In this document: positions 58,179 through 64,000 of the stretch, in pieces
Position numbering within the stretch: the stretch's first letter is position 1
Layout of the letters: the number at the start of each line of letters is the position of its first letter
NCBI GenBank assembly: GCA_020050795.1
Contig: JAGVKD010000014.1
Location: forward strand, 18,808 to 82,807
Source: Candidatus Babeliales bacterium
Lineage (GTDB): Bacteria > Babelota > Babeliae > Babelales > Vermiphilaceae
DNA length: 64,000 nt
Direction: 5' to 3'
Made by a program: the position numbers and the translations under genes
The notes under the pieces: generated by a model
Seen by the model: the letters and a program-made list of their open reading frames with translations, nothing else
What the model was told of the DNA's origin: nothing
Databases searched by the model: none

Positions 58179-59153
58179 TTACGCACTCTTCGGCTCCAAA
58201 TAATCTATCAACTTTTTTTTCACTTCATCATGACACTCAGAAAGAACCAAATCTTGTCGCAGCAGCGATGCCCCTTGACCGCCTCGAATGTAGAATGGCA
58301 GGTGCTTACGAAAAGCATATAACCCGCGCACACCATAATAGGCAATCATAAGATCTAAATGCTTGATTGCATATTGGAGCATCAACTCATTGCTCACCAC
58401 ATAGGGCCGGCCTTGAGAATTTTCATACAATTCATGCAGCTTCCATGGCTTTGACCAAATACCGCGCCCGATCAAATAACCATCTGCGCCCGTTTGCTCA
58501 TAGACCATTTTTGCTGTTGCCCAATTGACCACACCGCCAGAGACGATAATCGGAACCGAGACTGCCTTTTTGACTTGCGCCACAAGGGGGTAATCTGGAC
58601 GACCATCAAACTTTTGGGTTTGCAGTCGAGGATGGACTGCGATAGCATCGACGCCGCAATCCTGGAGCAATTTTGCCACCTCTATGGCATTCTGCTCTTT
58701 GAACCCAGCACGAATTTTTACGGTGAAGGGAATATTGGGCACGCAGGCACGAATACGCCGCACCACAAATTCAAGACGAGGCAGGTCTGCCATGAGTGCA
58801 GAGCCAGATCCAGAGCCAACGACATTTTTTGCCGGGCAGCCCACATTCAGATCAAGCAGATCAACGCCACGTTCCAAAATTTTTTCGCAGGCTTTTTCTA
58901 TGCACTCCAGTTTGTTGGCAGCAATTTGATAATTGAGTGGCCGTTCGAATTGTTCAAATCGAAGCGCTTTGTCCCCTACTTTATCATTGGCCACACACGC
59001 GACATGGCGCATTTCGGTATAGAGCAACTCATCTTTAGAGAAGTCGCGCACCAATTGCCGGAACGGCGAATCAGTGATCCCATCCAGTGGGCCACCTATA
59101 AAACGGGGAAACGATCGATTACCGATTTTTATCTGTTCTTGCCAAAAGCTCAC
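58179..59153 (-). CDS. dusB: tRNA-dihydrouridine synthase
   Basis: 324 residues starting with GTG at 59153, with GGAGG 6-7 bases upstream. FMN-binding TIM-barrel motifs: GGPLDGITDSPFRQ at the N-terminus, LYTEMRHVACVAN, the active-site NVGCPAKNVVGSG with Cys, VKIRAGFKEQN, VHPRLQTQKFDGRPDY, IIVSGGVVN and GADGYLIGRGIWSKPW. It reduces uridine to dihydrouridine in tRNA. Downstream mreC continues in the same frame. The DusB name is a family-level choice among Dus enzymes. Confidence 0.93.
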   Translation of the reverse strand: MSFWQEQIKIGNRSFPRFIGGPLDGITDSPFRQLVRDFSKDELLYTEMRHVACVANDKVGDKALRFEQFERPLNYQIAANKLECIEKACEKILERGVDLLDLNVGCPAKNVVGSGSGSALMADLPRLEFVVRRIRACVPNIPFTVKIRAGFKEQNAIEVAKLLQDCGVDAIAVHPRLQTQKFDGRPDYPLVAQVKKAVSVPIIVSGGVVNWATAKMVYEQTGADGYLIGRGIWSKPWKLHELYENSQGRPYVVSNELMLQYAIKHLDLMIAYYGVRGLYAFRKHLPFYIRGGQGASLLRQDLVLSECHDEVKKKLIDYLEPKSA

Positions 59154-59333
59154 AAAAGGCCTCCAATCCCAACAATTACTATGTTTTTAGTATACGGTAT
59201 TATCATCGTGAGGTTAATACGAACGGTAATTTTTTTTGTCCCGCTGCCTTTTTCCAGTTCCTATTCTTGACACTCCGCGAATAAAAATCGTAATTTTACG
59301 GCATTAGATCCCTTCTAACGGTAGGCCGCGAAT

Positions 59334-60164
59334 ATGATACACATCATCATACTCCTGACACTATGCATGACATCCTCGCTCGTGAGCATGGACACCGGTA
59401 ATCTACGGACTTGCCTGCTATCCTCCCAAAAATCTGAATGGCACTCATCACACAGTTCATCGTATGAAGACATCCAAGAGGCGCTCACGAACTGGTCCAA
59501 CATTTCAGAAAAAGCATTTCAAGAAAGTCTCTGGCTAGAAAGACTGCAAGCCATACACAACGCGCTCCAATCTACTGATAATCATGTGGCGGCTGGCAGA
59601 CTCCTTCCAGCGTTGATTCAAGATATCAAAAAAGAATCAGAGGAAGAATTGGCCACGCGATATCGCCAGCTTGCTGACCTTGAGACGACTAAAGAAACCT
59701 TACGGATTAGCCGAGATAAAAAACTGACAAGCACATTTAGAGAAACACCGCACCAACCGATTGTGGATATCATACGGCTCATTCAGAGAAAAAATAATAG
59801 CACACTACCACACATTGATTTTTGCACGAGCAGAAGAGTGGTGAAATTTTGTTTGTCCAAACAGGGAGACAAGCTTGCTATTGCCACACAGGACAATCAA
59901 CTGAAAATATGGTCTCTCGATTTCAACCGTGGTGTTGCATGGTGTGTGGCACAAAAATCCCTTGCATATTCACCGCACATTATGCGTTTTAATTGGAACG
60001 AAACACAGTTGCTGACTGCACAAAATTCCGATGAATCCTTCGAGCAGACGCATGTGTGCCAACAAAGTTATTTTCACACACTGCTCGAGAAACTAATGCG
60101 GACAATACGCCCCACCTACGGCGTTTCGGCCGTGATTTCGGGGCCCCCGGAACAAGACGAATAA
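59334..60164 (+). CDS. Exported protein with a lone WD40-like blade
   Basis: 276 residues. Signal peptide about residues 1-18 (MIHIIILLTLCMTSSLVS), then SMDTG, a common exported-protein start in this window. The middle is helical and charged. Residues 170-200 contain one WD40-like unit (VVKFCLSKQGDKLAIATQDN, LKIWSLD). It might be a decayed or truncated WD40 protein. Compare the complete propeller in the gene at 43062. No ribosome site is strong. Confidence 0.65.
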   Translation: MIHIIILLTLCMTSSLVSMDTGNLRTCLLSSQKSEWHSSHSSSYEDIQEALTNWSNISEKAFQESLWLERLQAIHNALQSTDNHVAAGRLLPALIQDIKKESEEELATRYRQLADLETTKETLRISRDKKLTSTFRETPHQPIVDIIRLIQRKNNSTLPHIDFCTSRRVVKFCLSKQGDKLAIATQDNQLKIWSLDFNRGVAWCVAQKSLAYSPHIMRFNWNETQLLTAQNSDESFEQTHVCQQSYFHTLLEKLMRTIRPTYGVSAVISGPPEQDE

Positions 60165-60182
60165 CTCGAATGTTCTGGGGAT

Positions 60183-61139
60183 TCAGAATTGATATGAAAG
60201 CGCAAACGATGGACCGCCATGCTCATTCATCGTCAAACCAAAACTAAACTGATCATTCAATCGCGTATCGACTAACTTGTTTGCCGCAATCGCATACATA
60301 GTCCCAAGCCCTGCACCCGCAACCATTTGTGATAAATAGTGGCGATTCTGGTTCAAGAATGTGATGCCCACTGCAGCCGCCAAAACACCAAGTGGCACTC
60401 CGGCTCTCAAGCCATACCGCATACCAAACATAACTGCCGTATAGGTTGCTTCAGCAACGTGCCCGGACGGGAATCCACCAAACGAACGTTTTTTGCAATT
60501 GAAGCGATCATTCCACGGCCGCTTAGAAATACCCCATTCAAATGACTTGAGCACCTCTTTTCCGAAAATAACGAAAGGAAATCCGATTAGAAATACGCGG
60601 CTCGCTTCGCGCAATTCTTTGTTGCGCGAGGTCAGATAACTCAGGCCAAAAAAGGTAACCGGCACTGCTATGCATCTTTCTGCAACATTATGCGCCCAGC
60701 GCGGCATTTGATTTTCGTTTTTGCGTATTCGATCATCGAAGAACATACTTTGCAAACGTTCATCGACCATACGGGAAAAAATGTAAAAAGGAAAAATACC
60801 GGTAGCTACTTTGAATGAGTCCCATGAGACCAGATTGAGATTCAATTGTGCAATATCGATAATAAGATCGCCAACCCAATTGCTCACATCTGCAGTGCGT
60901 AGGCGATCACGATCGGCACGTTTTTCTTTGGCGCGCGCATTCCGGATTCGTGGTGCTGTTTGTGCCGCACCATTCAAAATATCTTCCTGCGGCTCTTGCA
61001 GCACATCCGCTTGCGAGGCAGCTCCTTCAACAACGGTATCTTCCGATTCTTGTACGATTGATTCAGACTCTTCAGCCATGAGGCCGAAGCAAAATATTAG
61101 TGCCATCATTGGCACGTATTTTCCCCCGTGTACGGCCAT
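60183..61139 (-). CDS. Exported PAP2-superfamily phosphatase
   Basis: 318 residues with a GGGGTGGGG ribosome site. Signal-like helix at about residues 8-20. The PAP2 motifs are KKRSFGGFPSGHVAE (with catalytic His in PSGH) and NRHYLSQMVAGAGLG, the second half of the KxxxxxxRP-PSGH-SRxxxxxHxxxD signature, although the last motif has SQMVAG instead of the usual D. Several transmembrane segments are visible (FFGLSYL, FLIGFPFVIFG, VLAAAVGITFL). Probably removes phosphate from lipids such as undecaprenyl pyrophosphate or phosphatidate. Acidic N-terminal extension is unusual. Confidence 0.8.
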   Translation of the reverse strand: MAVHGGKYVPMMALIFCFGLMAEESESIVQESEDTVVEGAASQADVLQEPQEDILNGAAQTAPRIRNARAKEKRADRDRLRTADVSNWVGDLIIDIAQLNLNLVSWDSFKVATGIFPFYIFSRMVDERLQSMFFDDRIRKNENQMPRWAHNVAERCIAVPVTFFGLSYLTSRNKELREASRVFLIGFPFVIFGKEVLKSFEWGISKRPWNDRFNCKKRSFGGFPSGHVAEATYTAVMFGMRYGLRAGVPLGVLAAAVGITFLNQNRHYLSQMVAGAGLGTMYAIAANKLVDTRLNDQFSFGLTMNEHGGPSFALSYQF

Positions 61140-61264
61140 GTGTCCCCACCCCTACTAAAATGTGACATGTCCCGTTTTCCCTACACCCCAGATTAAAGAA
61201 AAAGCGGATAACAACACAAGAGTTGCTATCCGCCCAAATTTATGACGTATTAAAATCTGAAGTG

Positions 61265-62710
61265 TTAAAAACCCTCAGGATGTTTCATGTGCCACTCAGT
61301 TTTCTGCTCGTAGGCATGCGCAGCCTGCAAGATGAGTGATTCAGAAAGGTGGGGCCCAACAAGTTGCATCCCTATCGGCAGATTGTTTTTAGTAAATCCG
61401 CATGGAATAGAAATTGCCGGAATTCCAGCCAAATTCATCGAACAGGTAAAGTAGTCCTGCAAGTCCATTTGCAATTTGTCCACATCAAAGGCACCGAATT
61501 TGAATGCGGGCATTGGATGAGTTGGCATAATCAGGAGATCAACATCTTTGAATGTTTCGACAAACTCACGGCGAATTAATCGCTGCACCACTTTTGCATT
61601 TTGATAGAAGGCATCTGCGTGACCAGTGGACAACACATAGTTGCCAACCAAGATACGGGATCTGACTTCATCACCAAAGCCATCATGGCGTGTGTTGAAA
61701 TACATGTCAGACAATGTTTGCGCTTCTTTATCGCGCAAGCCATAACGCACACCATCGAAACGACTGAGATTTGATGCTGCTTCTGCGCGGCTCAAAATAA
61801 AATAAGCGGCCGCTGCATAATCGAGTGTTGGCAATTCAACGCGCGAAATCTGTGCACCAAGAGATTCATAGGTGCTGATCGCTTCTTCGATTGCAGAAAC
61901 AATTTCAGGATCCATGCCTTCAGCCTCGATAGCGTTGCGCACCACACCGATGCGAATTCCTGCAGGCAAATTATCTTTTAATAGAGCGGTGTAATCTTTT
62001 TTCTCAACGGCCAATGAAGAAGAATCTCGAATATCCTGACCGGCAATTTCTGAAAGAACAAATGCTGTGTCTTGCACTGTGCGAGAGAAAATACCAATTT
62101 GATCAAGCGATGACCCGTAGGCCACAAGACCATAGCGTGATACAAGGCCATACGTTGGTTTGAAACCGACGATACCGCAAAATGCAGCCGGCTGACGCAC
62201 CGATCCGCCCGTATCAGAACCAAGTGCCCATGGTGCCAATCCTGCAGCAACCGCTGCAGCAGAACCGCCACTCGATCCACCCGGAACGCGAGAAGTGTCC
62301 CACGGATTTTTCGTCAGACCATATGCAGATGTTTCGGTTGAACTGCCCATGGCAAATTCATCCATGTTTGTTCGGCCCATCAACAATGCACCAGCACTTT
62401 TCAACCGCTCGATTGCAGTTGCATCGTGTATCGCTTTGAAATTTTGGAGAATTTTTGAAGCACAGGTCAGATTTTGACCGTTGATCGAAATATTATCTTT
62501 CGCCAACCCAGGAATTCCCGCAAGCGGTCCATGGAGGCTAGAAGCAGAAAGAACTGAGTCTTTGTTGAAAACTTCAAGTGTCGAATTAATAATGGGATCA
62601 AATTTCTTGAATCGTTCGATAAAAAAATCGAGCAATTGGCTAGGCGAGATGACTTTGTCATGCAGTTTGGCGCGCAGCTCAGAAATAGTTGCAAAGGCAA
62701 GCGAATTCAT
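61265..62710 (-). CDS. gatA: Asp-tRNA(Asn)/Glu-tRNA(Gln) amidotransferase subunit A
   Basis: 481 residues, normal GatA length. The amidase triad is Lys in GLAKDNISING, then Ser in SSGGSAAAVAAGLAP and Ser in GSDTGGSVRQPA, the signature of the amidase family. Further GatA features are MGRTNMDEFAMGSSTE and GFKPTYGLVSRYG. It releases ammonia from glutamine for transamidation. Preceded by gatC 9 bases away. gatB is not in the window. tRNA-Asn is present, so the Asn route may be used. Confidence 0.96.
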   Translation of the reverse strand: MNSLAFATISELRAKLHDKVISPSQLLDFFIERFKKFDPIINSTLEVFNKDSVLSASSLHGPLAGIPGLAKDNISINGQNLTCASKILQNFKAIHDATAIERLKSAGALLMGRTNMDEFAMGSSTETSAYGLTKNPWDTSRVPGGSSGGSAAAVAAGLAPWALGSDTGGSVRQPAAFCGIVGFKPTYGLVSRYGLVAYGSSLDQIGIFSRTVQDTAFVLSEIAGQDIRDSSSLAVEKKDYTALLKDNLPAGIRIGVVRNAIEAEGMDPEIVSAIEEAISTYESLGAQISRVELPTLDYAAAAYFILSRAEAASNLSRFDGVRYGLRDKEAQTLSDMYFNTRHDGFGDEVRSRILVGNYVLSTGHADAFYQNAKVVQRLIRREFVETFKDVDLLIMPTHPMPAFKFGAFDVDKLQMDLQDYFTCSMNLAGIPAISIPCGFTKNNLPIGMQLVGPHLSESLILQAAHAYEQKTEWHMKHPEGF

Positions 62711-62719
62711 AGATGTATC

Positions 62720-63004
62720 CTATTTGTTCTCAAGAATAGCCGGAACCACAAAGAAATTGCCTTCACGCTCTGGCGCTTGTGCAAGAATAAGTTCTGGATC
62801 TTTTGTAATTACAACATCTTCACGAAACACATTAATCGCTCTAACTGTCGGTTCTTCCAATGTTGAAGCAACTTCAGTTACTCGTTGGGCATAGCTCAAA
62901 ACCTGCTCAAGCTGCTCAATCATTGATTGTATTTCATTTTCTGCAATACCAAGATTCGACATGCGAGCAATTTTGAGAACTTCCTCGCGAGAAACTTTTG
63001 TCAT
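62720..63004 (-). CDS. gatC: Asp-tRNA(Asn)/Glu-tRNA(Gln) amidotransferase subunit C
   Basis: 94 residues from the ATG at 63004 with GAGGGGA upstream. The ATG upstream is not needed. Typical GatC pattern: EEVLKIARMSNLGIAENEIQ, LEQVLSYAQRVTEVAS, EPTVRAINVFREDVV and FFVVPAILENK. GatC stabilises GatA in the complex. It starts 7 bases after the MATE-gene stop, so the whole segment may be one transcript. Confidence 0.94.
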   Translation of the reverse strand: MTKVSREEVLKIARMSNLGIAENEIQSMIEQLEQVLSYAQRVTEVASTLEEPTVRAINVFREDVVITKDPELILAQAPEREGNFFVVPAILENK

Positions 63005-63011
63005 ATTCCCC

Positions 63012-64000
63012 TCAAACAACCGGCGCTTTCCATTTTCCTGAGCGGAAACGCCTAATATAAAACCAACTCATAACCGCATTGCTCAAATAAAATGAGCCAT
63101 ACACCATCACAAACTTCGTTACTGGATCACTAATAGGTAGATTAGATAGCACATAAGAGGATGGTATAAAGAAGCAAACTGATGCGAGCAAGCGAACAAT
63201 CATAACCGTGCGCACGTTGCCTGATCCGCGTAGTGCCCCGGCAAGTATTAACTGTAACACATCAAAAAAGGCAAGTACACTGATGATCGGGAAGGCTTGC
63301 GCGGCAAAATCAGTGAAATCTCCATTTTTGTCAAAGATGCCAATGATCGGTTTAGGAAACATCGCAAAAAGTATCAGAGTAAAGAAAACCATCAGTGAGC
63401 AGAGAAATACCATCTTCTTAATATTAACTTTTATATTGTCCCACTTTTCTGCCCCCACATCGTTACTCACGAGAAACGTAATAACTTGCGCCCCTGCTAT
63501 CGCCGGTAAAATAGCAAACCGCTCCATATCTTGCACCACACAAAATGATGCAGTGGCACAGGTCCCCATAGAACAAAACATTTTGCACAGCCAGATATAG
63601 GCCCAAGCCATTGTCGCTTTATCAAGGATCACTGGCCAGCTGATGGAGAATAAGTGCGTCACATATTTCCACTCAAAGCCCCCGAAAAGACTGACGGCAT
63701 ACTTTTTATTTTCTTTGCCAAAATATATGTAACCCATCACGAGGGACAACATAATCGCATATTCCAAAATAGAGGCATATGCCGATCCGGTTAGGCCAAG
63801 TTCTGGAAACCCAAATTTACCGAATATTAAGGCGTAATCAAAAAAGATAAATGCTATGGTTCCTAAAACGAAGATCGCCATTGGCACTTTAGTATTTTTA
63901 ATACCGCGTAAAAATCCAATCATGGCCGAACAGACAAAACTGAGCAGGACACCAAATGCACGTAAGCGCAAAAATGGCACGCCTATTTTAATCATCTCAT
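63012..64000 (-). CDS. MATE-family multidrug/toxin exporter, C-terminal part (gene runs off the window)
   Basis: At least 327 residues reach the window edge. Helix-rich protein with LRLRAFGVLLSFVCSAMIGFLRG, TKVPMAIFVLGTIAF and IPPSYVLSNL-like segments characteristic of MATE proteins (usually 440-460 residues), so the first three or four helices lie beyond base 64000. About eight or nine transmembrane helices are visible. It probably exports drugs or other small molecules using a Na+ or H+ gradient. The stop lies 7 bases before gatC. Confidence 0.85.
   Translation of the reverse strand, partial: EMIKIGVPFLRLRAFGVLLSFVCSAMIGFLRGIKNTKVPMAIFVLGTIAFIFFDYALIFGKFGFPELGLTGSAYASILEYAIMLSLVMGYIYFGKENKKYAVSLFGGFEWKYVTHLFSISWPVILDKATMAWAYIWLCKMFCSMGTCATASFCVVQDMERFAILPAIAGAQVITFLVSNDVGAEKWDNIKVNIKKMVFLCSLMVFFTLILFAMFPKPIIGIFDKNGDFTDFAAQAFPIISVLAFFDVLQLILAGALRGSGNVRTVMIVRLLASVCFFIPSSYVLSNLPISDPVTKFVMVYGSFYLSNAVMSWFYIRRFRSGKWKAPVV

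Noticed and set aside
58494..59270. 258-codon frame antisense to dus
   Set aside because: Fully overlaps a gene with all family motifs; frame is long only because dus codon use leaves few stops on the opposite strand.

Overview
The window looks like a chromosomal segment of a host-associated Gram-negative-type bacterium, most like Candidatus Dependentiae (TM6), the protist endosymbionts. This is an inference from style, not a database match. GC is moderate to low, the code is standard (TGA is used as a stop), and an unusually large share of genes begin with a signal peptide, including enzymes that are normally cytosolic. Ankyrin, WD40, YVTN, pentapeptide and phospholipase-D-like proteins are common. 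Several unrelated genes end in near-identical hairpins built on AACCCGG/CCGGGTT. There is no rRNA and no CRISPR array.

Layout. 1-1702: the end of a NupC-type nucleoside transporter, then rpmE-prfA. 1905-5247: a three-gene cassette of an exported AAA+ ATPase, an exported protein with a colicin-E3-like C-terminal end, and a small acidic candidate immunity protein. 5514-6048: a complete RHH/YafQ toxin-antitoxin pair. 6030-9485: an ABC-2 exporter (permease and ATPase), a circularly permuted DAO-type flavoenzyme, and an exported MazG-like protein. 9662-15193: small exported proteins, a cupin, two GNATs, Ogt, an exported adenosine deaminase, a DUF1622 protein and an exported P-loop kinase. 15358-24679: a large barrel-like protein, a PBP4-type DD-peptidase, methyltransferases, a DUF1328 protein, an exported PLP enzyme and a HAD phosphatase. 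24914-32096: PLD-ankyrin and PLD proteins, a flavin oxidase, a hydrolase with a Cys in the nucleophile elbow, and a membrane zinc-ribbon plus HEPN-motif pair. 32177-35197: an exported MurNAc-type salvage operon (FMN reductase, sugar kinase, MurQ). 35425-45134: a YVTN propeller, a barrel, an AAA ATPase, a beta-CASP nuclease, an exported EEP-family nuclease or phosphatase, two tiny membrane proteins separated by a dispersed repeat, a BI-1 protein and a 690-residue ankyrin-WD40 protein.

45337-54504 is probably an integrated element. It carries an SF3-type helicase, a CHC2/TOPRIM primase, two packaging-like genes, cargo with signal peptides, and a large serine recombinase whose last codons lie inside tRNA-Asp. 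Between helicase and primase sits a dense two-sided array of GTCC/GGAC motifs around an AT-rich centre, a good candidate replication origin. tRNA-Asp, tRNA-Asn and tRNA-Val follow, with a 47-bp imperfect palindrome touching the encoded CCA of tRNA-Val. 55017-64000 returns to core genes: sppA, a flavin reductase, dus-mreC (mreC has no ATG), a PAP2 phosphatase, gatC-gatA and a truncated MATE transporter.

How the genes work together. Several clusters act on nucleosides and nucleotides (NupC, adenosine deaminase, MazG-like, P-loop kinase) or on cell-wall sugars and peptides (MurQ, kinase, PBP4). This fits a scavenging symbiont that performs some metabolism outside its own cytoplasm. The toxin-like, ankyrin, WD40 and PLD proteins are candidate host- or competitor-directed effectors.
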